A stretch of DNA of 64,000 bases from Nocardioides sp. JQ2195 (GCF_012272695.1 NZ_CP050902.1:3534001-3598000), one strand, 5' to 3'. Positions 1 through 9,241 are shown, counted from the stretch's first letter. Numbers and translations are program-made. The notes: generated by a model from the sequence alone, not told the origin.

Positions 1-220
1 CGATGTCCTTGACGGTGCCGACCTTCACGCCGGCCATGCGAATGTCGTCACCCTCGACCACCCCGGCCACGTTGGTGAACTCGGCCTTGAAGTCGCGGCT
101 CGAGGCGAAGGTGAGGTTGCCGATCAGCACGACCAGCATGCCGGTGGCGATGGCGGTGACCACCATGAAGACCACCAGCTTCCAGGTGGCGCTGGCGGTG
201 CGCTTGTCGAGGAGGCTCAC
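1..220 (-). CDS. MCE family protein, partial (3' end beyond window)
   Basis: Translation from the GTG at 220 reads VSLLDKRTASATWKLVVFMV, a short cytoplasmic tail followed by one N-terminal membrane segment. The start of an MCE domain follows (AEFTNVAGVVEGDDIRMAGV). MCE proteins form the periplasmic or cell-wall tube that carries lipids to the YrbE permease. The start overlaps the stop of the preceding MCE gene by 4 bases (GTGA), so the two are translationally coupled. About 73 codons are visible; the rest lies to the left of the window, where further mce genes are expected. Confidence 0.85.
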   Translation of the reverse strand, partial: MSLLDKRTASATWKLVVFMVVTAIATGMLVVLIGNLTFASSRDFKAEFTNVAGVVEGDDIRMAGVKVGTVKDI

Positions 221-1491
221 CGCAGGGTCACCTCCGTGCCGCGCACCAGGGAGCCAAGGAGCATGACGTCGAGGTCGGTCGGCTCCGAGCCCGTCGACCC
301 GGAGATCAGGCCGCGCACCATCTGTGCCTCGCGCCGGCTGCCGGGCGTGGCGGCGAGTGCCATCGACCCGGGTGCGACCCGTCGCGTGCCCTTGCCGGTG
401 TCGGTCTCCACCCCGTCGTTGAAGTTGGGCACGTCGGTGAACGGGTTCTGCTGGGAGAAGGGCGGGCTGGGCAGGGTGCCGCAGTAGGCACCACTCTTCT
501 GCTGGAGCACAGGAGAGTCCTGGGGGCCGTACTCCCGGGGGCTGTTCGGCAGCACCTCGAGGTTGATGTGCAGGGTGAACCCGCGGAAGGCCTGGGCCTG
601 GAGGTCACCGGCCTTGACGATGCCGGCCGTCAGGCACGGGAACTCGGGTGCGTACTTGGCGATCATCCGCAGCTGGGTCGCGCCGAGCTCGCCGACCCGG
701 ATGAGGTTCTGCTCGTTGGCGTCGAGGAACTCGCCGGTGACGTCGGAGAACTTCGAGACGTCGTCGAACAGCTTGTTGAGCTTGTCCTCCCTGGAGAGCA
801 GGGTGTTGCCGGTCTTGACCGTGTTGCGCAGCGTGTGGGCGATCTCGGGGAGCACCGAGGCATACAGGTCGGAGGTGCGCGCGGTCAGCCGCAGGTCCTC
901 GATCAGGTCGGGCAGCAGCGGGTTGATCCGCTTGAGGTAGCTGTCGAGGATCTCTATGCTCTCCCCGATCTTCTCCCCGCGGCCCTCGAGGGCCGTGGCC
1001 AGCGCGGTCAGGGTCTTGTTGAGGTCGGCCGGCTCGACCGTCCGCAGCAGCGGGTAGAGGTCGTTGAGCGTCTGCTCCACCTCGGCCGCAAGCTTGGTCT
1101 GGGTGATCGTCGCCCCGGCCCGGATGTGGTCCGAGGACGGCTGGTCGGGCACCTGCAGGGCGACGTACTTCTCCCCGAAGAGGGTCTTGGGCTCGATGCG
1201 CGCCGTGACGTTGGCCGGGATGTTGCCGACCTGGTCGGGGTAGAGGCCGAGGGTGAGCTCGGCGCCCTCACCGGATGCTTCCATGTCGAGCACCTCCCCC
1301 ACCAGGACGCCGCGGATCTTCACGTCCGCGCGCATCGGCAGCTGGAGCCCCACGCTGGAGGACTGGAGCGCGACCTCGTCGTAGTCGGCGAACTTCTTGG
1401 TGAAGATCGCCATCGTCAACCACAGGCTCCCCGCCATCAACGCGAGGAACAGCAGGCCGATCAGCTTGGTGTTTCCGAGAACTCGACTCAT
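217..1491 (-). CDS. MCE family protein (Mce/MlaD lipid-transport subunit)
   Basis: The 424-residue protein begins MSRVLGNTKLIGLLFLALMA, a single N-terminal anchor of about 20 hydrophobic residues. An MCE domain follows at roughly 40-120, recognised by SSVGLQLPMRADVKIRGVLV and the later IEPKTLFGEKYVALQVP. The remainder is the helical needle region typical of actinobacterial Mce proteins. It lies 2 bases after the YrbE gene and overlaps the next mce gene. ATG 1491 was chosen because it puts the anchor at the N terminus; sequence upstream is the yrbE gene in another frame. The transported lipid cannot be read from sequence. Confidence 0.92.
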   Translation of the reverse strand: MSRVLGNTKLIGLLFLALMAGSLWLTMAIFTKKFADYDEVALQSSSVGLQLPMRADVKIRGVLVGEVLDMEASGEGAELTLGLYPDQVGNIPANVTARIEPKTLFGEKYVALQVPDQPSSDHIRAGATITQTKLAAEVEQTLNDLYPLLRTVEPADLNKTLTALATALEGRGEKIGESIEILDSYLKRINPLLPDLIEDLRLTARTSDLYASVLPEIAHTLRNTVKTGNTLLSREDKLNKLFDDVSKFSDVTGEFLDANEQNLIRVGELGATQLRMIAKYAPEFPCLTAGIVKAGDLQAQAFRGFTLHINLEVLPNSPREYGPQDSPVLQQKSGAYCGTLPSPPFSQQNPFTDVPNFNDGVETDTGKGTRRVAPGSMALAATPGSRREAQMVRGLISGSTGSEPTDLDVMLLGSLVRGTEVTLR

Positions 1492-1493
1492 CG

Positions 1494-2321
1494 TCAACCC
1501 GCCAGCCTCACGGTCGTGGTGGTCCCCCAGATCGCCATCGACAGGAACAGGTCGATCACGTTGACAGCCACGATGGACGTGCGCACCGCCTTGCCCACGG
1601 CAACACCCACGCCGGCCGGTCCACCGCTCGCGTTGTAGCCGTGGTAGCAGTGGATGAGGATCACGACGACGGCGAAGACGAGCACCTTGCCGAAGGACCA
1701 CAGGACGTCGCCCGGTGGGAGGAAGGTGTTGAAGTAGTGGTCGTAGGTGCCCGAGCTCTGGCCGTAGAACTGGGTCACGATGAGCCGGCTGGCGAAGTAG
1801 GACGACAGCAGGCCCACGACGTAGAGCGGGATGATCGCGATCAGGCCGCCCACCACCCGGGTGGCCACCAGGAACGGCATCGACGGGATGGCCATCACCT
1901 CGAGGGCGTCGACCTCCTCCGAGATGCGCATCGCGCCCAGCTGGGCCGTGAAGCCGCAGCCGACCGTGGCCGCCAGTGCGATGCCCGCCACGAGTGGCGC
2001 GATCTCACGCGTGTTGAAGTAGGCCGAGACGAAGCCCGAGAAGGCCGCCGTGCCCAGCTGGTTGAGGGCGGCGTAGCCGGAGAGGCCCACCTGGGCCCCG
2101 GTGAAGAACGTCATCCCGACGATCACGCCGACGGTGCCACCGATGACCGCGAGGGCACCGGAGCCGAGGGTGACCTCCGCGAGGATCCGCAGGATCTCCC
2201 GGGGGTAGCGCGTGACCGAGCGGGGCACGGCACGCAGCACACCGAGGTAGAAGGCCATCTGGCCCCCCATGGTGTCGAGGGACTGCAGCGGCTTCGTGTA
2301 GACGGACTTGAGGTTGGCCAT
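1494..2321 (-). CDS. YrbE/MlaE-type ABC permease (second of pair)
   Basis: This 275-residue integral membrane protein has about five hydrophobic segments and the MlaE permease signature, including ARLGAMRISEEVDAL-like residues (here QLGAMRISEEVDALEVM) that contact the ATPase. It is one of the two YrbE subunits of an Mce importer. ATG 2321 is preferred over the in-frame TTG at 2327 because a G-rich Shine-Dalgarno lies just upstream; it begins 2 bases after the stop of the first yrbE gene. The order ATPase, YrbE, YrbE, MCE, MCE is the standard arrangement. Confidence 0.92.
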   Translation of the reverse strand: MANLKSVYTKPLQSLDTMGGQMAFYLGVLRAVPRSVTRYPREILRILAEVTLGSGALAVIGGTVGVIVGMTFFTGAQVGLSGYAALNQLGTAAFSGFVSAYFNTREIAPLVAGIALAATVGCGFTAQLGAMRISEEVDALEVMAIPSMPFLVATRVVGGLIAIIPLYVVGLLSSYFASRLIVTQFYGQSSGTYDHYFNTFLPPGDVLWSFGKVLVFAVVVILIHCYHGYNASGGPAGVGVAVGKAVRTSIVAVNVIDLFLSMAIWGTTTTVRLAG

Positions 2322-2323
2322 GA

Positions 2324-3109
2324 TCAACCCCCCTTCGGCGGGATGATCTGGATGTAGATCGTGCTCATCACGAAGTTCACGACGAACAGCAGCAGGAACG
2401 TGATGACCACGGACTCGTTGACCGCATCGCCGACGCCCTTCGGGCCGCCGCCGGCCGAGATGCCCTTGTAGCAGGCCACGACCGCGGCGATGAGTCCGAA
2501 CACCAGGGCCTTGAGGAAGCCGACCCAGAGGTCGGGCAGCTGGGCTAGGGCGGTGAAGCTGGCCAGGTAGGCGCCGGGGGTGCCGTCCTGGAGCACGACG
2601 TTGAAGACGTAGCCACCGGCGATGCCGACCACGGTCACCATGCCGTTGAGGAAGACCGCGACGAGCATGCAGGCCAGCACCCGGGGGACGACGAGGCGCT
2701 GGATCGGGTCGATGCCGAGCACCATCATCGCGTCGAGCTCTTCACGGATCTGACGGGCGCCGAGGTCGGCCGCGATGGCCGAGCCACCGGCTCCTGCGAT
2801 CAGCAGGGCCGTCGCGATCGGGCCGGCCTGCTGGACCACCGCGAGCACGGAGGCCGAGCCCGTGAACGACTGGGCACCGAACTGCTTGATCAGCCCTCCC
2901 ACCTGGAGTGCGATCACCGCACCGAAGGGAATCGCCACCAACGCGGTCGGGACGATCGTCACCGACGCGATGAACCAGGCCTGCTGCAGGAACTCCCGCA
3001 GCTGGAAGGGTCGCTTGAAGAGCGCACGACCCACATCGAGACCGAAGGCGAACAGCTTGCCTGCGGTGCCGAGTGGCGCGAGGACCCGGGAGGAGGTGAG
3101 AGAGGACAT
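2324..3109 (-). CDS. YrbE/MlaE-type ABC permease (first of pair)
   Basis: The 261-residue permease shows the MlaE fold: an N-terminal amphipathic region, then hydrophobic segments and the coupling-helix motif DLGARQIREELDAMMVLGI. It pairs with the following YrbE protein as the membrane channel of the Mce importer. It starts 12 bases after the ATPase stop, so the genes form one transcript. Family membership is clear from the motif and the neighbours; the substrate is not determinable. Confidence 0.92.
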   Translation of the reverse strand: MSSLTSSRVLAPLGTAGKLFAFGLDVGRALFKRPFQLREFLQQAWFIASVTIVPTALVAIPFGAVIALQVGGLIKQFGAQSFTGSASVLAVVQQAGPIATALLIAGAGGSAIAADLGARQIREELDAMMVLGIDPIQRLVVPRVLACMLVAVFLNGMVTVVGIAGGYVFNVVLQDGTPGAYLASFTALAQLPDLWVGFLKALVFGLIAAVVACYKGISAGGGPKGVGDAVNESVVITFLLLFVVNFVMSTIYIQIIPPKGG

Positions 3110-3121
3110 CTGGTGGCTTCG

Positions 3122-4078
3122 TCAGGATCCCGGCGCCAGGCCGGCGTTGGTCGACTCGAACGAACCGGGAGGCGGAGTGACGCCGTTCTGGCGGCACCAC
3201 TCGCCACCGGGACGCTGGCCACGGCGCGGGATGCCGTTGGAGGGCTCGAGCTGGAGCGGGATGGGCGGCAGCGGCGGCATCTCGATGTCGCGCTCGGCCT
3301 CGAGCTCGTCGGCGTCCTTCTCCTCGGACATGCCGATCGGGCCCACGGTCTGTGCGTTCAGGAACTGCCGGACCACCGGCTCCTCGGAGCTGAGCAGCAT
3401 CTCGCGGGGACCGAACATGGCGAGGTGCTTGTGGTAGAGCAGGCCGATGTTGTCCGGCACCGTCCGGGTGCTGTTGATGTCGTGGGTGACGATCAGGAAC
3501 GTGGCATCGATCTGGGCGTTCAGGTCGATGAAGAGCTGGTTGATGAAGGAGGTCCGCACCGGGTCCAGGCCGGAGTCGGGCTCGTCGATCAGCAGGATCT
3601 CGGGGTCGAGCACGAGGGCGCGGGCCAGGCCGGCACGCTTGCGCATACCACCGGAGATCTCACCGGGCAGCTTGTCCTCGGCACCGAGCAGACCGACCAG
3701 GTCCATCTTCTCCATGACGATGTTGCGGATCTCGGTCTCGTTCTTCTTGGTGTGCTCGCGCAGGGGGAACGCCACGTTGTCGTAGAGGTTCATCGAGCCG
3801 AACATCGCACCGTCCTGGAACAGCACGCCGAAGAGCTTGCGGATCTCGTAGAGGTCCTTCTCGGAGCAGGAGGCGATGTCCGTGCCCTCGATGATGACCG
3901 AGCCCTCGTCGGGCTTCAGCAGGCCGATCAGGGTCTTCAGGAAGACCGACTTGCCGGTGCCGGAGGGGCCCAGCATCACGGACACCTCGCCGGCGGGGAT
4001 GGTCAGGGTGACATCACCCCAGATCAGTTGCTTGCCGAAGGTCTTGGTCAGCCCTTCGACCTTGATGTCCACGCCCAT
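3122..4078 (-). CDS. mkl: Mce-associated ABC ATPase (MceG/Mkl, MlaF-like)
   Basis: The 318-residue ATPase has Walker A GPSGTGKS at residues 37-44, Q-loop LFQDGAMF, signature SGGMRKRAGLARAL, Walker B ILLIDEPDSGLDP and switch His in IVTHD. SGGMRKR is characteristic of the MlaF/MceG branch. A proline-rich C-terminal tail of about 60 residues is typical of actinobacterial MceG. ATG 4078 follows a GAAGAGG ribosome-binding site. It powers lipid import by the YrbE/MCE proteins encoded downstream. In mycobacteria this ATPase gene is usually unlinked from mce operons; here it heads the operon. Confidence 0.93.
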   Translation of the reverse strand: MGVDIKVEGLTKTFGKQLIWGDVTLTIPAGEVSVMLGPSGTGKSVFLKTLIGLLKPDEGSVIIEGTDIASCSEKDLYEIRKLFGVLFQDGAMFGSMNLYDNVAFPLREHTKKNETEIRNIVMEKMDLVGLLGAEDKLPGEISGGMRKRAGLARALVLDPEILLIDEPDSGLDPVRTSFINQLFIDLNAQIDATFLIVTHDINSTRTVPDNIGLLYHKHLAMFGPREMLLSSEEPVVRQFLNAQTVGPIGMSEEKDADELEAERDIEMPPLPPIPLQLEPSNGIPRRGQRPGGEWCRQNGVTPPPGSFESTNAGLAPGS

Positions 4079-4435
4079 GGTGCCTCTTCTCCCTCGTGAC
4101 GCCTGACTGGTTTCGCGCTCGTTGCACCGAACGCGAACTCCCTTGCCCACGCCGACTTCGCAGTAACAACGCGACTGCTGCGGGTTAAGTTACGGCCTTT
4201 GCCGGTCATAAGTCACCCGTTGTGTCAGTCCGTGGCCGTCGTCCGGGGCGACACGAGGACGTCAGCCGCACGGATCCTCCGGGGACGTCGCGGGCACCGC
4301 CCGGGGAATCCTCCCGGGAATGCTGCGGGAATGCTGGGGAACGACGAACGGGCGGGCACCCCCACCTTGCGTGGGGATGCCCGCCCGTCGTTCGCGCGAG
4401 CGCGAGGATTCAGAGCACGCCGTGGCGTGCGGGAA
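4079..4435. other. Intergenic region: mce operon 5' region and rplL 3' region
   Basis: This 357-base stretch has no credible gene. The part near 4079-4200 should carry the promoter of the mce operon, although no strong -35/-10 pair is visible. An 11-base direct repeat (CGGGAATGCTG) occurs at 4315-4325 and 4326-4336. The part near 4341-4394 is a strong hairpin, listed separately as the rplL terminator. Confidence 0.6.
4341..4394 (-). terminator. Hairpin terminator after rplL
   Basis: The arms GAACGGGCGGGCACCCCCAC and its near-complement on the right pair over about 20 bases around a 5-base loop (CTTGC at 4366-4370). It lies 42 bases beyond the rplL stop and has no U-tract, as is common in high-GC actinobacteria. 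Confidence 0.7.
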
Positions 4436-4825
4436 TCACTTGACCGTGACGGTGGCGCCGGCGCCCTCGAGGGCTTCCTTCGCCTTGTCGGCGGCGTCCT
4501 TGTCGACACCCTCGAGGATCGCCTTGGGGGCCGACTCGACGAGGTCCTTGGCCTCCTTCAGACCGAGGGAGGTCAGGGCGCGCACCTCCTTGATGACGTT
4601 GATCTTCTTGTCACCAGCGGCCTCGAGGACGACGTCGAACTCGTCCTGGGTGGCGGCCTCTTCGCCACCGGCAGCGCCACCGGCCGCGGGGGCGGCAGCA
4701 GCGGCAACGGGGGCAGCGGCGGTGACGCCGAAGGTCTCCTCGAACTGCTTCACGAACTCGGAGAGCTCGATGAGGGTCATTTCCTTGAACGCTTCGAGCA
4801 GCTCGTCAGTGCTGAGCTTCGCCAT
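4436..4825 (-). CDS. rplL: 50S ribosomal protein L7/L12
   Basis: The 129-residue acidic protein starts [20 protein letters not shown], the N-terminal dimerisation domain. An Ala/Gly-rich hinge spans about residues 36-58, followed by the factor-binding C-terminal domain ([20 protein letters not shown]). It forms the stalk that recruits translation GTPases. It is the last gene of the rplJ-rplL unit, 82 bases downstream of rplJ, and ends at a strong hairpin. The length is normal for the family. Confidence 0.98.
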   Translation of the reverse strand: MAKLSTDELLEAFKEMTLIELSEFVKQFEETFGVTAAAPVAAAAAPAAGGAAGGEEAATQDEFDVVLEAAGDKKINVIKEVRALTSLGLKEAKDLVESAPKAILEGVDKDAADKAKEALEGAGATVTVK

Positions 4826-4907
4826 GATGGGCGCTTCCTTTCGGTACTGGCCCCACCAGCGGTTTGCTGGGCGGGCCGGGTTTCAGGTGGTGTACGTCGG
4901 CCTGGGT

Positions 4908-5570
4908 TCAGGCTTCGGTGGACTCGGCAGCCTCATCGGCAGCCGGAGCCTCGGCGTCCTCGGAAGCCGGGGCTTCGTCGGTTGCGGCCGGGGCCTCCTC
5001 AGCAGTGCTGTCTGCCGGGGCGGGAGCACCGGCACCACCTGCGAGGATCGAGGGGTCCTGCTGCGCCTTGGTCTCGAGGGCGCCGGCGAGCCGGGCAGCC
5101 TGCGAGATGGGGGCGTTGAGCAGGTAGACGGCCTGGGACAGCGAGGCGAGCATTGCGCCGGCCATCTTGCCCAGGAGGACCTCGCGCGACTCGAGGTCGG
5201 CCAGCTTGGCGACCGCCTTCGCGTCGAGGAAGTCGCCGTCGAGTACGCCGCCCTTGATGATCAGGGCGGGGTTTGCCTTGGCAAAGTCACGCAGACCCTT
5301 GGCCGCCTCGACGACGTCGCCTTCGATGAAGGCGATCGCGGTCGGACCGGTCAGCAGGTCGTCGAAGCCTTCGATGCCCACCTCAGCGGCGGCGATCTTG
5401 GCCAGCGTGTTCTTGACCACGGCGTAGTTGGCGTTCTCGCCGAGGGCACGCCGCAATTCCTGCAGCTGCGCCACGGTGAGACCGCGGTAATCGGTCAGTA
5501 CAGCACCGGAGGCAGTGTTGAACGAGTCAACGACCTCCGCAACAGCTGCTGCCTTGTCTGGCCGCGCCAT
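4908..5570 (-). CDS. rplJ: 50S ribosomal protein L10
   Basis: The 220-residue protein begins [20 protein letters not shown] and carries the L10 core ([29 protein letters not shown]) that anchors L7/L12 to the 23S rRNA stalk base. The core ends near residue 175. It is followed by about 45 residues rich in Ala, Glu, Asp and Pro, a longer acidic tail than in the classic 165-residue L10 but common in actinobacteria. An upstream leader suggests autoregulation by the L10-L12 complex. Confidence 0.97.
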   Translation of the reverse strand: MARPDKAAAVAEVVDSFNTASGAVLTDYRGLTVAQLQELRRALGENANYAVVKNTLAKIAAAEVGIEGFDDLLTGPTAIAFIEGDVVEAAKGLRDFAKANPALIIKGGVLDGDFLDAKAVAKLADLESREVLLGKMAGAMLASLSQAVYLLNAPISQAARLAGALETKAQQDPSILAGGAGAPAPADSTAEEAPAATDEAPASEDAEAPAADEAAESTEA

Positions 5571-5780
5571 GGGTCTCCTTCCGAACTACGTCAGAGAGAC
5601 CACCACAACACCGTGAAAATCACGAACGCCCCGGCAGAGTGCCAGGGCGTATCGGATCGACGAGGATCCTTGCTCTGTCACCTGCGCAGGCCATCCCGCT
5701 CTTCGCGGAACCTTCGGTCGGCGTTCCAACAGTGTTGGGCGCTGACCACCGGCGGTCTCTGGTTTCAGTGGTGAACTCTA
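5571..5780 (-). promoter_or_regulatory. L10-type mRNA leader upstream of rplJ
   Basis: The roughly 200-nt untranslated region between the promoter and rplJ contains several stems, including a hairpin at about 5626-5650 (GCCCTGGCA...TGCCGGGGC). Bacterial rplJ leaders of this size bind the L10(L12) complex to repress translation. Assignment rests on position, length and folding potential; a covariance-model match was not possible here. Confidence 0.6.
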
Positions 5781-5804
5781 GGCGGAGTCACGGTCGGACA
5801 CCAA
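5775..5804 (-). promoter_or_regulatory. Candidate promoter of rplJ-rplL
   Basis: On the minus strand a TTGGTG -35 element (5799-5804) and a TAGAGT -10 element (5775-5780) are separated by 18 bases. This would start transcription near 5768 and give the long L10 leader. Confidence 0.55.
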
Positions 5805-5817
5805 ATCGTGCGGGGGC

Positions 5818-6657
5818 TCACCCGCCGGCCCGGTAGTCGGCCGGGACCTTCGTGGTCACCTGGTCGGCCGGCGGAGCCTCGATGGGTGCCACCCGGCCGT
5901 AGCGGGAGTAGAGCAGGGTGGCCTCGGTCTCGACGCCGTCGAGCGAGGAGGTGGTCACGGCCTGGACAGGACGATCCTGGTCGTCGAGCCAGAAGTTCAT
6001 CGTGGTGGTCTCGGTCGACGTGCCGGCCTGCCCGTCGTCGGCCGGTGTCGCGAACTCGATCGTGTAGTGCACCGCGCTGATCGTGGTGTCGCGCCCGTCC
6101 GGAGCGGTGGTGTCGATCTCCTCGACCCCCACGACCTCGAACGCCCGAGGGTTGCTGAACGACTCGAGGAAGGGCTCCTGGTCGGCGAGATCACGCAGCG
6201 CCTGGAACGCCGGCCTGTCGGGAACCTTCCACCACGGCTTCTCCTGACGATCGTTGCCGCGCAGGTAGAGGGCCCCGCCGGTGTGGACCACGGTGAGCTG
6301 CCCGTTCGCCCCCGGCAGGGTGCCGCGCGTGACTCGCTGGTCACCATCCATCCAGACGTCCTGGCTCAGCACCGCGACCGCCTGGTCGTCCTCCACGAGG
6401 GCCACGGCCTGGTGCCAGCCACCGGATCGTTCCTGTGCGCTCGCGATGGTGGCGAAGAACCGGTCCTCGGGGATCGTGGTGAAGCCACCGGCGAGCTCCC
6501 GGGGGGCCTCCGCCTGCGCGGAGACCCCCTCAGCCCGACCCGCGGAGCCCTCGGTGTCGTCACGGCCGCTCACGACGAGGAGCAGCACCACGGCGACGAC
6601 GAGGACGGCAGCGAGGGCCGCCTGGGCAGCCGAGGAGCGGGAGAGCTGACGAGACAT
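5818..6657 (-). CDS. Membrane-anchored LprG-like envelope protein
   Basis: The 279-residue protein has an N-terminal hydrophobic anchor (AALAAVLVVAVVLLLVVSG, about residues 13-31) without a lipobox cysteine. The exported domain resembles the LppX/LprAFG lipid-carrier lipoproteins. Its C-terminal part (TMNFWLDDQDRPVQAVTTSS ... LLYSRYGRV ... IEAPPADQVT) matches the same region of the next upstream gene at 6684-7547, so the two are tandem paralogues. They sit between rplA and rplJ, which are normally adjacent. The family is inferred from architecture; the ligand is unknown. Confidence 0.7.
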   Translation of the reverse strand: MSRQLSRSSAAQAALAAVLVVAVVLLLVVSGRDDTEGSAGRAEGVSAQAEAPRELAGGFTTIPEDRFFATIASAQERSGGWHQAVALVEDDQAVAVLSQDVWMDGDQRVTRGTLPGANGQLTVVHTGGALYLRGNDRQEKPWWKVPDRPAFQALRDLADQEPFLESFSNPRAFEVVGVEEIDTTAPDGRDTTISAVHYTIEFATPADDGQAGTSTETTTMNFWLDDQDRPVQAVTTSSLDGVETEATLLYSRYGRVAPIEAPPADQVTTKVPADYRAGG

Positions 6658-6683
6658 GGCGCTCAGTCAAGCACCCGCCGGAC

Positions 6684-7547
6684 TCATCGCGTCACGGTGT
6701 CCGCGTCAGCAGGCGCCTCGATGTCCACGTCGACACCGTAGTCGGAGTAGGTCTGCTCGACCTGGCTCGTCTGGCCCCGGATCTCGTACTCCTGGGTGAC
6801 CTTGACCGGACGGTTCTCCGCGTCGATCCACATGTCGAACGTGAGCTCGGGCGGCAGCATGCTGACCACCTCCGCGGGAAGGTCGAGGTTCTCGGCGTAC
6901 GTCTCCGAGCTGATGGTGATGTTGTAGTGGTTGGCGGCGACCCCGTCGACGTCCTCCTGGCCGATGAGCTCGAAGTGCTTGGGGTCGTCCATGGCGCCGA
7001 AGAAGGTCTCCGGGTCGGACATGTCCATGAGCTGGGACAGGGGGTTCCCGGCATTCTTCGGGTCGCTGGGGTCGAACTTCAGCCACTTGCCCTCGGGGAC
7101 GCCGATCCCGTCGGCCTGCATGTACATCACGCCGTCCACCACGATGGTGGAGATCTGCTGGGGGGCGTCGGGACGCGTGGTCGCCTTGGCCGCCACCCCG
7201 TTGTCGGTGTACTCGCTCTCGAGGTCCAGGGTCATCGTGGCCTGGCCCGTCGTGGTGGTGGTGACGCCCTTGAAGCTGCCGGCGTCCTTCTGGGCGGTCA
7301 TCACCGTCTCGTAGAAGCTGTCGCTGTCCAGCTCGGTCAGCTCGGCGTCACCGTCGTCGCTCCCCCCGTCGGTGGCGCCGTCGGTGGTGGCGCTGTCGTC
7401 ACCGCCATCGGACTCCGCGCCCTGGGACTGGCTGGTGCTCTCACCGTCGCCGCTGTCGTTGGAGTCACCGTCGCCATTGCACCCGGCAAGCAGGAGGGTG
7501 GAGGCGAGAGCCGCAGCGATCGCGGCGCGGGGAAGCTTGATGGACAT
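6684..7547 (-). CDS. LprG/LppX-type lipoprotein
   Basis: From ATG 7547 the 287-residue product begins MSIKLPRAAIAAALASTLLL and reaches an AGC lipobox, so the mature lipoprotein starts at Cys 23 or nearby. A Ser/Asp/Gly-rich linker of about 55 residues follows. The C-terminal domain (DMWIDAENRPVKVTQEYE ... YSDYGVDVDIEAPADADTV) is shared with the tandem paralogue at 5818-6657. A GAGGAGA ribosome-binding site precedes ATG 7547; the longer in-frame extension to 7634 would bury the signal peptide. Such lipoproteins bind acylated lipids at the envelope in mycobacteria. Confidence 0.78.
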   Translation of the reverse strand: MSIKLPRAAIAAALASTLLLAGCNGDGDSNDSGDGESTSQSQGAESDGGDDSATTDGATDGGSDDGDAELTELDSDSFYETVMTAQKDAGSFKGVTTTTTGQATMTLDLESEYTDNGVAAKATTRPDAPQQISTIVVDGVMYMQADGIGVPEGKWLKFDPSDPKNAGNPLSQLMDMSDPETFFGAMDDPKHFELIGQEDVDGVAANHYNITISSETYAENLDLPAEVVSMLPPELTFDMWIDAENRPVKVTQEYEIRGQTSQVEQTYSDYGVDVDIEAPADADTVTR

Positions 7548-7650
7548 GGAGTCTCCTCGTCGTGGTGGGTGTGCACGGCCGACCGTACCCAGCCGTCCCC
7601 ACCGGAAACTCCGGCCGACGAGAGTGTGGGCCACGCCTCACCACATGACA

Positions 7651-7678
7651 GAAGCCGGCCCCCGAGGGGACCGGCTTC
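7651..7678 (-). terminator. Hairpin after rplA
   Basis: GAAGCCGGCCCCC (7651-7663) pairs with GGGGACCGGCTTC (7666-7678) with one mismatch, 31 bases after the rplA stop. It separates rplKA from the lipoprotein genes. Confidence 0.65.
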
Positions 7679-7708
7679 CGGCTGGCACACGCTGAGGTGT
7701 GGCGTGGG

Positions 7709-8428
7709 TCAGGCCTGGACGTCACCCTCGACCGCGACGTTCTTCGTGCGGTTGGGGTCGACCTGGACGCCGGGGCCCATGGTCGTGGAGAGGGTGACCT
7801 TCTTGATGTAGCGGCCCTTGGAGCTGGCCGGCTTGAGACGAAGCACCTCTTCGAGGGCAGCGGCGTAGTTCTCGGCGAGCTGGACCTCGTCGAAGGAGGC
7901 CTTGCCGATGATGAAGTGCAGGTTGGCGTGACGGTCCACGCGGAACTCGATCTTGCCGCCCTTGATGTCGGTGACGGCCTTGGCCACGTCGGGCGTGACG
8001 GTGCCGGTCTTCGGGTTCGGCATCAGGCCGCGGGGGCCGAGCACGCGACCGAGACGACCGACCTTGCCCATCATGTCGGGGGTGGCGACCACGGCGTCGA
8101 AGTCGGTCCAGCCGCCGTTGACCTTCTCGATGAGCTCGTCGCCACCGACGATGTCGGCGCCGGCCTCACGGGCGGCCTCGGCCTTGTCGCCGTTGGCGAA
8201 CACGAGGACCTTGGCGGTCTTGCCGGTGCCGTGGGGCAGGTTGACGGTGCCGCGCACCATCTGGTCGGCCTTGCGGGGGTCGACACCGAGACGCATGACG
8301 ACGTCGACGGTCTCGTCGAACTTCTTCTTGCTGCCGCCCTTGGCGATCTTGATGGCGGCCAGCGGGGCGTGGAGTGCGTCGATGTCGAACGACTCGGCGG
8401 CCGCGCGGTAGGTCTTGCTGCGCTGCAT
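7709..8428 (-). CDS. rplA: 50S ribosomal protein L1
   Basis: The 239-residue protein begins [20 protein letters not shown] and contains the L1 signature region [21 protein letters not shown]1 binds 23S rRNA at the mobile stalk and represses its own operon in many bacteria. Length and start are standard. It lies 91 bases after rplK and is followed by a hairpin. Confidence 0.98.
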   Translation of the reverse strand: MQRSKTYRAAAESFDIDALHAPLAAIKIAKGGSKKKFDETVDVVMRLGVDPRKADQMVRGTVNLPHGTGKTAKVLVFANGDKAEAAREAGADIVGGDELIEKVNGGWTDFDAVVATPDMMGKVGRLGRVLGPRGLMPNPKTGTVTPDVAKAVTDIKGGKIEFRVDRHANLHFIIGKASFDEVQLAENYAAALEEVLRLKPASSKGRYIKKVTLSTTMGPGVQVDPNRTKNVAVEGDVQA

Positions 8429-8519
8429 GTGATTCTCGTTTCTTCGAAAGAGTGTGTGGTCCGGGCCAGCGCGGCCCTGCCACGAGTTGCTGAAGGGGAG
8501 CTTCCTGGGGGAAGAGACC

Positions 8520-8948
8520 TCAGGCGGTCTCGACGCCCATCGACCGGGCCGTGCCCTCGACGATCTTCATCGCGGCGTCGACGTCGTTGGCGTTCAGGTC
8601 GGGGAGCTTGGTCTGGGCGATCTCGCGCACCTGGTCCTTGGTCAGCTTGCCGACCTTCTCCTTGTGCGGGGCACCCGATCCCTTCTTGACGCCGGCAGCC
8701 TTCTTGATCAGCTCAGCGGCCGGAGGGGTCTTGGTGATGAAGGTGAACGTGCGGTCCTCGTAGATCGTGATCTCGACGGGAACGACGTTGCCGCGCATCG
8801 ACTCGGTCTGCGCGTTGTAGGCCTTGCAGAAGTCCATGATGTTCACACCGTGGGGACCCAGGGCGGTACCCACCGGCGGAGCCGGAGTCGCAGAGCCAGC
8901 CTGCAGCTGCACCTTGACCAGTGCAGCAATCTTCTTCTTGGGGGGCAT
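8520..8948 (-). CDS. rplK: 50S ribosomal protein L11
   Basis: From ATG 8948 the 142-residue protein reads [20 protein letters not shown], continuing with the L11 core ([22 protein letters not shown]) that binds the GTPase-associated 23S rRNA centre. An in-frame extension upstream to 9152 lacks L11 homology and was rejected. It is transcribed before rplA. Confidence 0.98.
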   Translation of the reverse strand: MPPKKKIAALVKVQLQAGSATPAPPVGTALGPHGVNIMDFCKAYNAQTESMRGNVVPVEITIYEDRTFTFITKTPPAAELIKKAAGVKKGSGAPHKEKVGKLTKDQVREIAQTKLPDLNANDVDAAMKIVEGTARSMGVETA

Positions 8949-9241
8949 TCTTCTTCTCTTTCTGTTTTGTGGTCCTGACGAGGAGTACGACGTACGCCTC
9001 TGCCACGTGCTGTTGCCCGGGCAACCGGACCATTGTGCGCCGGATGCCCTGAGGATGTGAAATTGATGTACCCGTTGGTCGAGTGCCGGCGAGGGACGAG
9101 CCGGTGTGTCGGGACCGGGCCGAAGCCTCAGCTCCTGCCCTGCGGCTGTCACCGGTGCCTCGACCCGCAGTCGCGACTTCGTTCCTCAGCCGCGTGCTCG
9201 CTCGACCCAGCTCGATTGTGAGCTGCGAGCGAGCTCGCCTC
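8949..9241 (-). other. Intergenic region nusG-rplK
   Basis: This 293-base region has no credible gene. It carries the nusG-proximal hairpin (9196-9234), and the remaining part should hold the rplK promoter and leader; no clear consensus promoter is visible. Confidence 0.5.
9196..9234 (-). terminator. Bipartite hairpin after nusG
   Basis: Outer arms GCTCGCTC/GAGCGAGC and inner arms CAGCTC/GAGCTG pair around a GATTGT loop, just beyond the nusG stop codon at 9242. Confidence 0.6.

Noticed and set aside
4143..4195. Inverted GTAAC/GTTAC pair upstream of the mce ATPase gene
   Set aside because: Arms are only 5 bases with a 21-base gap, which is expected by chance.
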